Positions 40,349 through 51,173 of a DNA stretch of 64,000 nt are shown piece after piece (position 1 is the stretch's first letter; every line of letters begins with the position of its first letter). The position numbers and the translations under genes were made by a program. A model generated the notes under the pieces. The model did not search any database. It was not told the origin of the DNA and saw nothing but the letters and a program-made list of their open reading frames with translations. Origin of the DNA: Burkholderiales bacterium (GTDB lineage: Bacteria > Pseudomonadota > Gammaproteobacteria > Burkholderiales > Burkholderiaceae_C); assembly GCA_016191525.1 (NCBI GenBank), contig JACPOK010000019.1, forward strand, positions 186,001 through 250,000, read 5' to 3'.

Positions 40349-41611
40349 GAATTCAAGGCCCGGCTGCACTGGTCGGCCGACACTGACGCGCAGGTCGAAC
40401 AGGCCGTCACGGAAATCCTGGCCGATGTGCAGCTGCGCGGCGATGCGGCCGTGCTGGCGTACACCGCACGCTTCGACGGGCTGGACGTTTCGTCGCTGGC
40501 GCAGCTGGAATTGACGCAGGCCGAACTCAAGGCGGCGTTCGATGGACTGCCACCGGCACAGCGCTCGGCGCTGCAGGCCGCGGCGGACCGGGTGCGCAGC
40601 TACCACCAGGCGCAGAAGAAGGCCAACGGCGAGAGCTGGAGCTACCGCGACGAGGATGGCACCCTGCTGGGCCAGAAGGTCACGCCGCTGGACCGCGTGG
40701 GCATCTATGTGCCGGGCGGCAAGGCCACCTATCCCTCTTCGGTGCTGATGAACGCCATTCCCGCGCAGGTGGCCGGCGTCGCAGAAATCATCATGGTGGT
40801 GCCGACGCCTCGCGGCGAGAAAAACGCGATGGTGCTGGCGGCCGCTTACCTTGGCGGCGTAACCCGTGCTTTCACCATCGGCGGCGCCCAGGCCGTGGGC
40901 GCGCTGGCCTACGGCACGCAAACCATCCCCAGGGTCGACAAGGTCACCGGCCCCGGCAACGCCTATGTCGCCAGCGCCAAGCGCCGCGTCTTCGGCCTGG
41001 TGGGCATCGACATGATTGCCGGCCCCAGCGAAATCCTGGTGCTGGCCGACGGCAGCACCCCGCCCGACTGGGTGGCGATGGACCTGTTTTCCCAGGCCGA
41101 GCACGACGAGCTGGCGCAAAGCATCCTGCTGTGCCCGGATGCCGCCTACATCGACCAGGTGCAGGCAGCGATTGACCGCCTGCTGCCCGAGATGCCGCGC
41201 GCGGAAATCATCGCCAAATCGCTCAACGGCCGCGGCGCGCTGATCCACACCCGCAGCATGGAAGAGGCCTGCGAGATCAGCAACCGCATCGCGCCGGAGC
41301 ACCTGGAGGTGGCCAGCAGCGAGCCGCACCGCTGGGAGCCGCTGCTGCGGCACGCCGGCGCCATCTTCCTGGGGTCGTTCACCAGTGAATCGCTGGGCGA
41401 CTACTGCGCCGGCCCCAACCACGTGCTGCCCACCAGCGGCACCGCCCGCTTTTCCAGCCCGCTGGGGGTCTATGACTTCCAGAAGCGCAGCAGCCTCATC
41501 GAGGTGAGCGAGGCCGGCGCCCAGAAGCTGGGCCTGATCGCCGCCGAACTGGCTTATGGCGAAGGCCTGCAGGCCCACGCCCGCGCCGCCGAGATGCGGC
41601 TGAAGAAATGA
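40292..41611 (+). CDS. hisD: histidinol dehydrogenase HisD
   Basis: HisD oxidises L-histidinol to L-histidine in two NAD-dependent steps, using zinc. The 439-residue product has the NAD/substrate regions [30 protein letters not shown] and [10 protein letters not shown], and the catalytic Glu-His pair and zinc ligands in APEHLEV and [19 protein letters not shown] region ([12 protein letters not shown]). The only usable in-frame start is the ATG at 40292, which lies in repeat copy C; residues 1-19 ([19 protein letters not shown]) are repeat-encoded. The next gene overlaps by 4 bases. Confidence 0.95.
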   Translation: MNLIAAPARLSTAAAGFDSEFKARLHWSADTDAQVEQAVTEILADVQLRGDAAVLAYTARFDGLDVSSLAQLELTQAELKAAFDGLPPAQRSALQAAADRVRSYHQAQKKANGESWSYRDEDGTLLGQKVTPLDRVGIYVPGGKATYPSSVLMNAIPAQVAGVAEIIMVVPTPRGEKNAMVLAAAYLGGVTRAFTIGGAQAVGALAYGTQTIPRVDKVTGPGNAYVASAKRRVFGLVGIDMIAGPSEILVLADGSTPPDWVAMDLFSQAEHDELAQSILLCPDAAYIDQVQAAIDRLLPEMPRAEIIAKSLNGRGALIHTRSMEEACEISNRIAPEHLEVASSEPHRWEPLLRHAGAIFLGSFTSESLGDYCAGPNHVLPTSGTARFSSPLGVYDFQKRSSLIEVSEAGAQKLGLIAAELAYGEGLQAHARAAEMRLKK

Positions 41612-42678
41612 TGAAAAGAGATCTGAAGAAGCTGATTCGCCAGGACGTGCAGTCCATGCATGCCTACGCCGTGCAGGAGGCCCGCGGCCTGATCAAGCTG
41701 GACGCGATGGAGAACCCCCACCGCCTGCCGCCCGCCCTGCAGGCGGAACTCGGGCAGGTGCTGGGCGCGGTGGCGCTGAATCGCTACCCGGGCGAGCGCG
41801 TGGGCGACCTGCGCCGCGCGCTGGCGGCCCATGCGGGCATGCCCGAAGGCTTCGACATCATGCTGGGCAACGGCTCCGACGAGCTGATCGCGCTGGTGGC
41901 GCTGGCTTGCGACGTGCCGGGCGCCTCCATCCTGGCGCCGCTGCCGGGCTTCGTGATGTACCAGGTGAGCGCGCAGCTGCAGGGGCTGGAATTCATCGGC
42001 GTGGACCTCACGCCGGATTTCGAGCTCGATGAGGCCGCCATGCTGGCGGCTATCGAAAAGCACCAGCCCTCCATCGTGTACCTGGCCTACCCGAACAACC
42101 CCACGGCCAACCTGTGGGACGACGCGGTGGTCGAGAAGATCGTCGAAGCAGCGCCCGGCCTCGTGATCATGGACGAGGCCTACCAGCCGTTTTCCAGCAA
42201 GAGCTACATCGACCGCATCCAGCGCCACAGCCATGTGCTGCTGATGCGCACCATGAGCAAGTTCGGCCTGGCCGGCGTGCGCATCGGCTACATGATCGGC
42301 CCCAAGGCCCTGGTGGCCGAAGTCGACAAGGTGCGCCCGCCTTACAACATCAGCGTGCTGAACGCCGAGTGCGCCCTGTTCGCGCTGGGCCGCCAGGAGG
42401 TGTTCGCTGGCCAGGCGCAGGACATCCGCAACCAGCGCGTGGCCGTGCAGGCCGTGCTGGCCGCGATCCCGGGCGTGAAAGCCTGGCCGAGCGACGCCAA
42501 CATGATCCTGGCGCGGGTGCCCGATGCCCAGAAAGCCTTCGAGGGAATGAAGTCCCGTGGCGTGCTGGTCAAGAACGTTTCTAAAATGCACCCATTGCTG
42601 GCCAATTGCCTGCGCCTGACCATCGGCACCGCCGACGAGAACGAGCGCATGCTGGCGGCCCTGCAGGCATCCCTATGA
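41608..42678 (+). CDS. hisC: histidinol-phosphate aminotransferase HisC
   Basis: PLP-dependent transamination of imidazole acetol phosphate to histidinol phosphate. The 356-residue product is a class I/II aminotransferase: LGNGSDELI near the N-terminus, [10 protein letters not shown], the PLP Asp in [10 protein letters not shown] and the Schiff-base Lys in [11 protein letters not shown]. Phosphate-binding Arg is in LRLTIGT. It overlaps hisD and hisB by 4 bases each, so the his genes are tightly coupled here. Confidence 0.96.
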   Translation: MMKRDLKKLIRQDVQSMHAYAVQEARGLIKLDAMENPHRLPPALQAELGQVLGAVALNRYPGERVGDLRRALAAHAGMPEGFDIMLGNGSDELIALVALACDVPGASILAPLPGFVMYQVSAQLQGLEFIGVDLTPDFELDEAAMLAAIEKHQPSIVYLAYPNNPTANLWDDAVVEKIVEAAPGLVIMDEAYQPFSSKSYIDRIQRHSHVLLMRTMSKFGLAGVRIGYMIGPKALVAEVDKVRPPYNISVLNAECALFALGRQEVFAGQAQDIRNQRVAVQAVLAAIPGVKAWPSDANMILARVPDAQKAFEGMKSRGVLVKNVSKMHPLLANCLRLTIGTADENERMLAALQASL

Positions 42679-43271
42679 CCACACCCCGCACCGCCGAAGT
42701 CACCCGCAACACCGCGGAAACGAAGATCACCGTCCGCGTCAACCTCGATGGCACGGGCCAGGCGAAGCTCGCCACGGGCATCGGCTTTTTCGACCACATG
42801 CTCGACCAGATCGCCCGCCACGGCCTGATCGACCTGGACATCCAGGCCGACGGCGACCTGCACATCGACGGCCACCACACGGTGGAAGACGTGGGCATCA
42901 CGCTGGGCCAGGCCGTCTACAAGGCCGTCGGCGACAAGAAGGGCATCCGCCGTTACGGCCATGCCTACGTGCCGCTGGACGAGGCGCTGTCGCGCGTGGT
43001 GATCGACTTTTCCGGCCGCCCGGGCCTGCTGATGAACGTGCCCTTCAAGAGCGGGATGATCGGCACCTTCGACAGCCAGCTGGCGCACGAGTTCTTCCAG
43101 GGCTTCGTGAACCACGCCTTCGTTACGCTGCACATCGACAACCTGCGCGGCGAAAACGCCCACCACCAGTGCGAAACCGTGTTCAAGGCCTTTGCCCGAG
43201 CCCTGCGCTCGGCGCTGGAGCTGGATCCGCGCACCGCGGGCACCATTCCTTCCACAAAGGGCTCGCTCTAG
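42675..43271 (+). CDS. hisB: imidazoleglycerol-phosphate dehydratase HisB
   Basis: Manganese enzyme that dehydrates imidazole glycerol phosphate. The 198-residue protein is monofunctional, without the N-terminal phosphatase domain seen in enterobacteria. The two metal-binding motifs are present: [13 protein letters not shown] with [10 protein letters not shown], and the second pair [16 protein letters not shown] with [11 protein letters not shown] at 42675 overlaps the hisC stop. Repeat copy D begins 10 bases after its stop. Confidence 0.96.
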   Translation: MTTPRTAEVTRNTAETKITVRVNLDGTGQAKLATGIGFFDHMLDQIARHGLIDLDIQADGDLHIDGHHTVEDVGITLGQAVYKAVGDKKGIRRYGHAYVPLDEALSRVVIDFSGRPGLLMNVPFKSGMIGTFDSQLAHEFFQGFVNHAFVTLHIDNLRGENAHHQCETVFKAFARALRSALELDPRTAGTIPSTKGSL

Positions 43272-43281
43272 CCCTTTTTGG

Positions 43282-43341
43282 AGAGGTAAAAAGGCCCGCA
43301 GACCGCACCCAGATTGCGTAAGCAGCTATGAAAACTATAGC
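43282..43341 (-). repeat. 60-bp palindromic element, copy D (start of hisH)
   Basis: Minus orientation: GCTAT (43325-43329), 7-base loop, ATAGC (43337-43341), tail to the left ending in AGAGGTAAAAA at 43282-43292 (the reverse complement of the copy B end). The hisH ATG (43328) again uses the end of GCTAT plus the first loop base. Confidence 0.8.
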
Positions 43342-43972
43342 AGTCGTCGACTACGGCATGGGCAACCTGCGCTCGGTGGCGCAGGCCGTGCAGCACGTTG
43401 CCCGGGGCAGCGGCTTCGATGTGGTCATCACCTCAAAGCCCGAGGAAGTACGTGCCGCCGAGCGCATCGTGCTGCCGGGCCAGGGCGCCATGCCCGACTG
43501 CATGCGCGAACTGCGCGAATCGGGCCTGCAGGAATCGGTGCTGGAAGCGGCCGCCGCCAAGCCGATGTTCGGCGTGTGCGTGGGCATGCAGATGCTGCTG
43601 GACAAGAGCCACGAGGGCCCCACGGCGGGCCTGGGCCTGATCCACGGCGAGGTGGTGAAGTTCGAGCTGGCCGGCAGGCTGCAGCCTGATGGCAGCCGCT
43701 ACAAGGTGCCGCAGATGGGCTGGAACCAGGTCCGCCAGGCGCAGCCTCACCCGCTGTGGGCCGGCGTGCCGGATGGCAGTTACTTCTATTTCGTGCACAG
43801 CTACTACGCCCAAACGTCTGATGCGCGCCACAGCGTGGGGGAGGCCGATTACGGCGCACGCTTTACCGCCGCGATTGCACGCGATAATATTTTTGCCACC
43901 CAGTTCCACCCTGAAAAAAGCGCAGACCAAGGCCTTGCCCTGTACCGCAACTTCCTGTCCTGGAAGCCCTGA
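43328..43972 (+). CDS. hisH: imidazole glycerol phosphate synthase glutaminase HisH
   Basis: HisH supplies ammonia from glutamine to HisF. The 214-residue product has the class I amidotransferase triad: the nucleophile Cys in [10 protein letters not shown], and His and Glu in TQFHPEKS. N-terminal [12 protein letters not shown] is typical. The ATG at 43328 lies within repeat copy D, whose bases make codons 1-5 (MKTIA) and the whole 5' leader after hisB, including a possible GGAGAGG site at 43280-43286, too far from the ATG to be ideal. Confidence 0.96.
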   Translation: MKTIAVVDYGMGNLRSVAQAVQHVARGSGFDVVITSKPEEVRAAERIVLPGQGAMPDCMRELRESGLQESVLEAAAAKPMFGVCVGMQMLLDKSHEGPTAGLGLIHGEVVKFELAGRLQPDGSRYKVPQMGWNQVRQAQPHPLWAGVPDGSYFYFVHSYYAQTSDARHSVGEADYGARFTAAIARDNIFATQFHPEKSADQGLALYRNFLSWKP

Positions 43973-43984
43973 TCCCTTTCCCCC

Positions 43985-44737
43985 ATGCTTCTCATTCCCG
44001 CGATTGACCTGAAAGACGGCCACTGTGTCCGCCTGAAGCAGGGCGACATGGACCAGTCCACCACTTTCAGCGAGGACCCGGCGGCCATGGCCAGGAACTG
44101 GCTTGCCAAGGGCGCGCGGCGCCTGCACCTGGTGGACCTGAACGGCGCCTTCGCCGGCAAGCCGCAGAACTTCGCGGCCATCCGCTCCATCCTGAAGGCC
44201 GTGGGCGATGACATCCCGGTGCAGCTGGGCGGCGGCATCCGCGACCTGGACACCATTGAAAAGTACATCGACGGCGGGCTGCGCTACGTGATCATCGGCA
44301 CCGCCGCCGTGAAGAATCCCGGCTTCCTGAAGGACGCCTGCACGGCGTTCGGCGGCCACATCATCGTGGGGCTGGACGCCAAGGAGGGCAAGGTTGCCAC
44401 CGATGGCTGGAGCAAGCTCACCGGCCACGAGGTGGTGGACCTGGCGCGCAAGTTCCAGGACTGGGGCGTGGAATCCATCATCTATACCGACATCGGCCGC
44501 GACGGCATGCTCTCGGGCATCAACATCGACGCCACCGTCAAGCTGGCGCAGGCCCTCACCATTCCGGTCATCGCCTCGGGCGGCCTGTCCAACATGGCCG
44601 ACATCGAAAAGCTGTGCGCCGTGGAAGACGAGGGCATCGAGGGCGTGATCTGCGGGCGGGCCGTGTATTCCGGCGACCTCGACTTTGTCAAGGCGCAAGC
44701 CCGGGCCGACGAGCTGGGTGGCGAGCTTGCTGGCTAA
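43985..44737 (+). CDS. hisA: phosphoribosylformimino-5-aminoimidazole carboxamide ribotide isomerase HisA
   Basis: HisA catalyses the Amadori rearrangement of ProFAR to PRFAR. The 250-residue beta/alpha barrel has the catalytic Asp in [15 protein letters not shown] and the second in [10 protein letters not shown], plus phosphate-binding VQLGGGIRD and VIASGGLSN. Twelve bases after hisH. The end overlaps hisF by 20 bases. Confidence 0.96.
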   Translation: MLLIPAIDLKDGHCVRLKQGDMDQSTTFSEDPAAMARNWLAKGARRLHLVDLNGAFAGKPQNFAAIRSILKAVGDDIPVQLGGGIRDLDTIEKYIDGGLRYVIIGTAAVKNPGFLKDACTAFGGHIIVGLDAKEGKVATDGWSKLTGHEVVDLARKFQDWGVESIIYTDIGRDGMLSGINIDATVKLAQALTIPVIASGGLSNMADIEKLCAVEDEGIEGVICGRAVYSGDLDFVKAQARADELGGELAG

Positions 44738-45506
44738 AAGAATCATCCCCTGCCTGGACGTGACGGGCGGCCGGGTCGTCAAGGGCGTGAATTTCGTCGA
44801 ACTGCGCGACGCCGGCGACCCGGTGGAAATCGCGGCGCGCTACAACGAACAGGGCGCCGACGAGCTCACTTTCCTGGATATCACCGCCACCAGCGACGGC
44901 CGCGACCTGATCCTGCACATCATCGAGGCCGTGGCCTCGCAGGTCTTCATTCCCCTGACGGTGGGTGGCGGCGTGCGCACGGTGGAAGACGTGCGGCGCC
45001 TGCTCAATGCCGGGGCCGACAAGACCAGTTTCAATTCGGCCGCCATCGCCAACCCCGACGTGATTTCCGCCGCTTCGGCCAAGTACGGCGCCCAGTGCAT
45101 CGTGGTGGCGATCGACGCCAAGCGGCGTTCGGCCGAAGATGCCCAGGCCCGCGGGCCCGGCTGGGACGTGTACAGCCACGGCGGGCGCAAGAACACCGGC
45201 TTGGACGCAGTGCAGTGGGCCGCCGAGATGACCCGCCGCGGCGCCGGCGAGATCCTTCTGACCAGCATGGACCGCGACGGCACCAAGTCCGGCTTCGACC
45301 TGGAACTGACCCGGGCCGTGAGCGACGCCGTGAGCGTGCCGGTGATCGCCTCCGGCGGCGTAGGCAATCTGGACCACCTGGCCGACGGCATCCAGCAGGG
45401 CGGGGCCGACGCCGTGCTGGCGGCCAGCATCTTCCACTACGGCGAGTACACCGTGGGCCAGGCCAAAGCCCGGATGGCCGGGCGCGGCATTCCCGTGCGG
45501 CTTTGA
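44718..45506 (+). CDS. hisF: imidazole glycerol phosphate synthase cyclase HisF
   Basis: HisF uses ammonia from HisH to cyclise PRFAR into imidazole glycerol phosphate and AICAR. The 262-residue barrel has catalytic Asp residues in [16 protein letters not shown] and [15 protein letters not shown], with phosphate-binding [11 protein letters not shown] and [12 protein letters not shown]. The GTG at 44718 gives a normal-length N-terminus ([10 protein letters not shown]) and overlaps hisA; the ATG at 44685 would add an unlikely 11-residue extension. Confidence 0.94.
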   Translation: MASLLAKRIIPCLDVTGGRVVKGVNFVELRDAGDPVEIAARYNEQGADELTFLDITATSDGRDLILHIIEAVASQVFIPLTVGGGVRTVEDVRRLLNAGADKTSFNSAAIANPDVISAASAKYGAQCIVVAIDAKRRSAEDAQARGPGWDVYSHGGRKNTGLDAVQWAAEMTRRGAGEILLTSMDRDGTKSGFDLELTRAVSDAVSVPVIASGGVGNLDHLADGIQQGGADAVLAASIFHYGEYTVGQAKARMAGRGIPVRL

Positions 45507-45537
45507 GGCGGGCGGGGTGATGCCCGACAATAGCCCG

Positions 45538-45927
45538 ATGAACTGGCTTGATGAAGTCAAATGGGACAACCAGGGGCTGCTCCCGGTGATCGCGCAGGAG
45601 GCCTCCAGCGGCGACGTGCTGATGTTCGCCTGGATGAACCGGGAGGCCCTGCAAAAGACCGCCGAGCTGGGGCGCGCCGTGTATTTCAGCCGCTCGCGGG
45701 GCAAGCTGTGGTTCAAGGGCGAGGAATCAGGCTTCGTGCAGACGGTGCACGAGATGCGGCTGGACTGCGATTCCGATGTGCTGCTGCTGAAGGTGACGCA
45801 GCAGGGCCATGACCCGTCGATCGCGTGCCACACCGGGCGCCACAGCTGTTTTTTCAGCCTTTACCGCGACGGGCAGTGGCAGGCCGTGGAACCGGTCTTG
45901 AAAGACCCTGAAAGCATTTACAAATGA
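45538..45927 (+). CDS. hisI: phosphoribosyl-AMP cyclohydrolase HisI
   Basis: HisI opens the adenine ring of phosphoribosyl-AMP using zinc and magnesium. The 129-residue product starts MNWLDEVKW, with [10 protein letters not shown], the acidic [12 protein letters not shown] and zinc-binding [10 protein letters not shown]. It is a stand-alone HisI, not a HisIE fusion. In-frame GTG/ATG at 45517/45520 would give a short extension; the ATG at 45538 is usual in the family. The stop overlaps hisE (ATGA). Confidence 0.95.
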   Translation: MNWLDEVKWDNQGLLPVIAQEASSGDVLMFAWMNREALQKTAELGRAVYFSRSRGKLWFKGEESGFVQTVHEMRLDCDSDVLLLKVTQQGHDPSIACHTGRHSCFFSLYRDGQWQAVEPVLKDPESIYK

Positions 45928-46289
45928 GCGCGATGAGTTCCAACGATTCCCTCGCCCGCCTGGCCGCCATCATCGAAAGCCGCAAGCCGGCCAATGGCGG
46001 CGACCCGGAAAAGAGCTATGTGGCGCGGCTGCTGCACAAGGGCCCCGACGCCTTCCTGAAGAAAATCGGCGAGGAGGCGACCGAGGTGGTGATGGCCGCG
46101 AAGGACGCCGACGGGCCGAAAATCGTCAACGAAGTGGCCGATCTGTGGTTTCACAGCATGATCGCGCTGGCCCACTATGGCCTGTCGCCCGCCGACGTCA
46201 TCGCCGAACTGGAGCGCCGCGAAGGCACCAGCGGCATCGAGGAAAAGGCCTTGCGCAAGGCCATTGACCGTGAAGGAGGGGCTGCATGA
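45924..46289 (+). CDS. hisE: phosphoribosyl-ATP pyrophosphatase HisE
   Basis: HisE removes pyrophosphate from phosphoribosyl-ATP, before HisI. The 121-residue alpha-helical protein of the MazG-like fold has [11 protein letters not shown], the metal-binding [16 protein letters not shown] and [19 protein letters not shown]. An internal ATG at 45933 could also serve as start. It overlaps the next gene by 4 bases and completes the nine-gene his set, hisGDCBHAFIE. Confidence 0.95.
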   Translation: MSAMSSNDSLARLAAIIESRKPANGGDPEKSYVARLLHKGPDAFLKKIGEEATEVVMAAKDADGPKIVNEVADLWFHSMIALAHYGLSPADVIAELERREGTSGIEEKALRKAIDREGGAA

Positions 46290-46645
46290 GCGAGACCGAT
46301 TTCGCCGAGTTCGAACGCAAGAGTTCGGGTGACCGCACCACGATGAACGTGCTGTACGGGCTGCATGCCGTGTCGCCGTTCACGCTGTGGTCGCTGGCTG
46401 TGGTTGCCCTGATCGTCAACTACGTCAAGCGCGGCGACGAGCTGGAACCGATGTACGTGCTGCATCACAACTACATGATCCGCACGTTCTGGTGGACCCT
46501 CGTCTGGCTCGCCGTCACAGCGCCGCTGTGGCTGGTGTTCATCATCCCCGGCGCCATCGCCTGGTGCGTCGTCGGCGCCTGGTACCTGTACCGCTGCATC
46601 CGCGGCTGGCTGCGCTTCAACGACGGCAAGCCGCCGCAACGCTGA
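46286..46645 (+). CDS. DUF4870-like small membrane protein
   Basis: The 119-residue protein has a soluble N-terminus and three predicted membrane helices (about 32-46, 62-84 and 86-104) with a conserved [13 protein letters not shown] loop, resembling the DUF4870/YrhK-type membrane family. Function unknown. It is embedded in the his-hinT-tat run with ATGA overlap to hisE and TGATG overlap to hinT, so it is translated with them. Confidence 0.8.
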   Translation: MSETDFAEFERKSSGDRTTMNVLYGLHAVSPFTLWSLAVVALIVNYVKRGDELEPMYVLHHNYMIRTFWWTLVWLAVTAPLWLVFIIPGAIAWCVVGAWYLYRCIRGWLRFNDGKPPQR

Positions 46646-46992
46646 TGGACTGCCTGTTCTGCAAGATCATCGAAGGCAAGATCCCGTCCCGCAAGGTGTA
46701 CGAGGACGAGGAAATGCTGGCTTTCCACGACATCCATCCCTGGGCGCCCGTGCATTTCCTGATGGTTCCCAAGGCCCATATCCCGTCGCTGGCGCACACC
46801 GGCCCGGAGCATGCGCCGCTGCTCGGCCGCATGCTCGCGCTGGCGCCCAAGCTGGCTTTGCAGGAGGGCTGCCGGCCCTATCCCGAAGGCGGCCACCGCG
46901 TGGTGGTCAACACCGGGGCCGAGGGTGGCCAGGAAGTGCACCACCTGCACATCCACGTGATGGGCGGGCCCCGCCCCTGGCTCAAAGGCTGA
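46645..46992 (+). CDS. hinT: histidine triad nucleotide-binding protein HinT
   Basis: HIT-family purine nucleoside phosphoramidase. The 115-residue product has CLFCKIIEGKIPS at the N-terminus, AFHDIHPWAPVHFLMVPKAHIPS in the middle and the catalytic histidine triad HHLHIHVMGG. The Cys pair at residues 3 and 6 fits the zinc-containing HinT group. The ATG at 46645 overlaps the previous stop. Confidence 0.94.
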   Translation: MDCLFCKIIEGKIPSRKVYEDEEMLAFHDIHPWAPVHFLMVPKAHIPSLAHTGPEHAPLLGRMLALAPKLALQEGCRPYPEGGHRVVVNTGAEGGQEVHHLHIHVMGGPRPWLKG

Positions 46993-47007
46993 GCTTGCAG
47001 GGGTATT

Positions 47008-47029
47008 GCGGGGCACAACGCCGCCCCGC
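47008..47029 (+). repeat. GC-rich hairpin between hinT and tatA
   Basis: GCGGGGC (47008-47014) and GCCCCGC (47023-47029) pair perfectly around an 8-base loop; no T run follows. It sits directly before the TAAAAT box of tatA. Confidence 0.5.
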
Positions 47030-47032
47030 GTC

Positions 47033-47038
47033 TAAAAT
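47033..47038 (+). promoter_or_regulatory. possible -10 box of tatABC
   Basis: TAAAAT followed by C, 26 bases before the tatA start. The candidate -35 TTGCGG (47006-47011) is 21 bases away and partly in the hairpin, so the promoter is uncertain. Confidence 0.35.
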
Positions 47039-47063
47039 CAACCAGTTCGTATAGGAGTACTCC

Positions 47064-47300
47064 ATGGGTTCATTTTCCATTTGGCACTGGATGATCGTGC
47101 TGCTGATCGTCGTGCTGGTGTTCGGCACCAAGAAGCTCAAGAACATGGGCACCGACCTGGGCGGCGCCGTCAAGGGCTTCAAGGACGGCATGAAGGACGG
47201 CTCTGCACCCGACGTGCCCGTGCCCCCGCAGCAGGTCAGCTCCGCCCCCGGCGCGGCCGACAAGACCACCATCGACGTCGAAGCCCGCAACAAGTCCTGA
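47064..47300 (+). CDS. tatA: Sec-independent translocase subunit TatA
   Basis: TatA oligomerises to form the pore of the twin-arginine system, which exports folded proteins such as MsrP. The 78-residue product has a short membrane helix (about 6-21, [15 protein letters not shown]), the hinge [10 protein letters not shown], an amphipathic helix ([14 protein letters not shown]) and a Ser/Pro-rich tail. A ribosome site AGGAG lies at 47053-47057. Confidence 0.95.
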   Translation: MGSFSIWHWMIVLLIVVLVFGTKKLKNMGTDLGGAVKGFKDGMKDGSAPDVPVPPQQVSSAPGAADKTTIDVEARNKS

Positions 47301-47304
47301 GCCA

Positions 47305-47763
47305 GTGCTCGACCTTGGCATCGAAAAGCTGATGGTGATCGGCGCCGTGGCGCTGATCGTGATCGGCCCGGAAAAACTGCCGCGCGTGGCTCGCACGGTG
47401 GGCACGCTGCTGGGCAAGGCCCAGCGCTACGTGGCGGACGTCAAGGCCGAGGTCAACCGCTCCATGGAGCTGGAAGACCTGAAGAAAATGAAGGAGTCGG
47501 TGGAAACCGCGGCGCGCGACGTCGAGAATTCCATCCAGACCGGCGCCAGCGATTTTGAAAAGCAGTGGTCCGAGGCGACATCCACCGCCCACACGGCGTT
47601 GATGGAGCCGCCTTCGGTCCCGCAATACAGGCATCCCCGCAAGAAGTGGCGCATCAAGCAGGGCGCCACACCCAACTGGTACAAGGCGCGCAACGGCATC
47701 CGCACCAAGGCGCTGTCCGGTGCGGCGCGGGTGGCCAAGTTCCGCCCGCATAAATTCAACTGA
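47305..47763 (+). CDS. tatB: Sec-independent translocase subunit TatB
   Basis: TatB and TatC form the signal-peptide receptor of the Tat system. The 152-residue product has the N-terminal [29 protein letters not shown] helix (split here as [12 protein letters not shown] and [11 protein letters not shown]) with the conserved Glu and GPEKLP hinge, then a long amphipathic helix and a basic C-terminus. The start is GTG at 47305, 4 bases after tatA; the stop overlaps the tatC start by one base. Confidence 0.94.
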   Translation: MLDLGIEKLMVIGAVALIVIGPEKLPRVARTVGTLLGKAQRYVADVKAEVNRSMELEDLKKMKESVETAARDVENSIQTGASDFEKQWSEATSTAHTALMEPPSVPQYRHPRKKWRIKQGATPNWYKARNGIRTKALSGAARVAKFRPHKFN

Positions 47764-48548
47764 TGCCGGATCTCAACAAAGAAGACGAGCTCGCGGGCAC
47801 CGAGCAGCCGTTCGTGGCCCACCTGGTGGAGCTGCGCGACCGGCTGATCAAGGCGGCCATCGCCGTCGGCGCCGTGGCGGCCGTGCTGTTTTTCTACCCC
47901 GGCCCGGGCGAGCTGTACGACATCATGGCGGCGCCGCTGGTGGCCCAGCTGCCCAAGGGCGCCACGCTGATCGCCACCTCGGTGATCTCCCCGTTCCTGG
48001 TGCCGCTGAAGATCCTGCTGATGGCCGCCTTCCTGGTCGCGCTGCCGGTGGTGCTGTACCAGGCCTGGGCCTTCGTGGCGCCGGGCCTGTATTCGCACGA
48101 GAAAAAGCTGGTGATGCCGCTGGTGATTTCCAGCACGCTGCTGTTTTTCGTCGGCGTGTGCTTTTGCTATTTCTTCGTGTTCGGCCAGGTGTTCAAGTTC
48201 ATCCAGAGCTTCGCCCCGAAGAGCATCACGGCGGCGCCGGATATCGAGGCCTACCTGAGCTTCGTGCTCACCATGTTCCTGGCTTTCGGGCTGGCGTTCG
48301 AGGTGCCCATCGTGGTGGTGGTGCTGGCCCGGCTGGGCTTCGTCAGCATCGCCAAGCTCAAGGAATTCCGCGGCTACTTCATCGTGCTGGCGTTCATCAT
48401 CGCCGCCGTGATCACGCCGCCGGACGTGGTGTCGCAGCTGTCCCTGGCCGTGCCGATGTGCGTGCTGTACGAAGTGGGCATCTGGGCCGCCCAGATCTTC
48501 ATCAAGCACACCAAGGCGCCTGAAGAAGGCGCGCCCGCGGCGCACTGA
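47763..48548 (+). CDS. tatC: Sec-independent translocase subunit TatC
   Basis: TatC recognises twin-arginine signals. The 261-residue protein has six membrane helices; conserved features are the N-terminal FVAHLVELRDRLIKA, the Glu in the first periplasmic region SVISPFLVPLK, VLYQAWAFVAPGLYSHEKK and FGLAFEVPIVVV. It is the last gene of tatABC and ends 7 bases before the convergent protease gene. Confidence 0.96.
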   Translation: MPDLNKEDELAGTEQPFVAHLVELRDRLIKAAIAVGAVAAVLFFYPGPGELYDIMAAPLVAQLPKGATLIATSVISPFLVPLKILLMAAFLVALPVVLYQAWAFVAPGLYSHEKKLVMPLVISSTLLFFVGVCFCYFFVFGQVFKFIQSFAPKSITAAPDIEAYLSFVLTMFLAFGLAFEVPIVVVVLARLGFVSIAKLKEFRGYFIVLAFIIAAVITPPDVVSQLSLAVPMCVLYEVGIWAAQIFIKHTKAPEEGAPAAH

Positions 48549-48555
48549 CCCCGGC

Positions 48556-49704
<1,149 letters not shown>

Positions 49705-49771
49705 GATCAATCGGGGTAAGGGTAATCCCCGAAGTGTAGACGTCTGGCCGGGGTTCGGGGGCCCGCGGCGC

Positions 49772-51052
49772 TCAGGAACGCGCGGCGCGCTGGACCTGGG
49801 GCACGGCATGCGGCACGTGGCCGGGATGCCCGTGCCGGCGCGGGCCGAGGTTGGCGTGCTCCACGGGAACCACCTCGTTGGTGCCGGGGTCCAGGATGGC
49901 GGCGCGCGAGCGCATGCCGCGCGCGGCTTCGGCCATGCGCTGGGCGTCATGCAGCAGGTCTTCCACGTTGGCGTTGTCGCGCGTGAGGTGCACCAGGCCC
50001 ACGCCGATGTCGGCCTTGACCTGCACGCGCTGGCCGTCGCCGGTGGCCACCTCGATCGGGCGGCGCAGGCTGCTGGCGGTGCGCAGGCCCAGCGTGCGCA
50101 GCCAGGCCGGCGAATGGATGGTTTCCACCAGCGAGATGAAGCAGCGGTCGTAGTAGCGGCCCACCGGGTTCACCACCCCCACCTCACGCTGCAGGCGGCT
50201 GGCCAGGCAGATGAACAGCTCGTTGACCCCTGTCGTGCCGACTTGCGCCGCGACCCGGTCAATGTCGAACACCAGTACGGCGATCACCGCGCCGTCGCGC
50301 CGGGTGCGGCGGCGCCGGCGCTGCGCCTTGATCAGCTTGCGCACCAGGCTGATGCCGCTGTGCAGCTTGGTGACCGGGTCGAATTGAGAGGGCGAGCCTT
50401 CTTCCCGGGCGCGCGACTCGTGGTTGTCGCGCCGCCAGAGCACGAAGCCGATCAGCCCGTTGCCGACGGCCGAGCAGGCCGCAATCAAGGCATTCAGCCC
50501 CGTGCCGCCGCCCTCGCCCATTGCAATGGCGTACAGGCCGCCGATGGCCGGGAGCACCAGCATGCGGCCGCCCGCCATGGCCAGGGCCAGCCGGTCGCCC
50601 ATCAGCCAGGCGCGCACCGTCAGCCACAGAGCCAGGCAGGCGCCGAAAAGCGAGATCGCCGCCGCGCCGGGCAACTGCTGGCCGCGCGGCAATGCCAGGC
50701 ACGCCAGGCCCAGCAGCGGCAGCAGCACCGCATTGACCTGCAGCAGGCTGGACATCAGCCGGTCGCGCTGCGAGGCGCTGAGCCAGCCGCGGATCCAGAA
50801 GCTGGAAAGGCCCGCGCTCAGCGGGCCGGACAGCACCTGCAGCACGCGCACGCCCTCGGGGTCCAGCCCCGGCCAGGCCGCGGTGAGCACGCCGCTCAGG
50901 ATCAGCACAAACAGGAAGATGACGAGGTGGTAGACCGTGCCGGACAGCTGGGCGCTGCTCGGGCGCAGGAGCAGGCCGGCCAGGCGGAACAGGCCCGCCG
51001 ACGCGATGGCTCCCAGCGCCATGCTCCAGATCACGAGTTCTGCGACGCTCAT
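49772..51052 (-). CDS. membrane protein with degenerate GGDEF domain
   Basis: The 426-residue protein has six or seven N-terminal membrane helices (about 5-205), a short linker and a GGDEF-type domain (about 225-390). The metal-site segment is recognisable as VLVFDIDRVAAQVGTTG, keeping both Asp (263, 265), but the active-site loop reads YDRCF at 301-305 where GGDEF is expected, so cyclase activity is unlikely. It could be a c-di-GMP-insensitive sensor or scaffold. The C-terminal 40 residues are Pro/His/Arg-rich. ATG at 51052 is chosen because helix 1 follows directly; the frame runs open to 51181. Divergent from nif3. Confidence 0.85.
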   Translation of the reverse strand: MSVAELVIWSMALGAIASAGLFRLAGLLLRPSSAQLSGTVYHLVIFLFVLILSGVLTAAWPGLDPEGVRVLQVLSGPLSAGLSSFWIRGWLSASQRDRLMSSLLQVNAVLLPLLGLACLALPRGQQLPGAAAISLFGACLALWLTVRAWLMGDRLALAMAGGRMLVLPAIGGLYAIAMGEGGGTGLNALIAACSAVGNGLIGFVLWRRDNHESRAREEGSPSQFDPVTKLHSGISLVRKLIKAQRRRRRTRRDGAVIAVLVFDIDRVAAQVGTTGVNELFICLASRLQREVGVVNPVGRYYDRCFISLVETIHSPAWLRTLGLRTASSLRRPIEVATGDGQRVQVKADIGVGLVHLTRDNANVEDLLHDAQRMAEAARGMRSRAAILDPGTNEVVPVEHANLGPRRHGHPGHVPHAVPQVQRAARS

Positions 51053-51173
51053 GGAGGGCAAATCGTTTGCACAAAAACATGTTCGCATTGCACGGCGGCA
51101 GGGGCTATGCGGGAGACCCCTAGGCGCGGGCTTGTTTATCAGACAATCGGGCTTTCCAAGGAATCGGTTCCCC

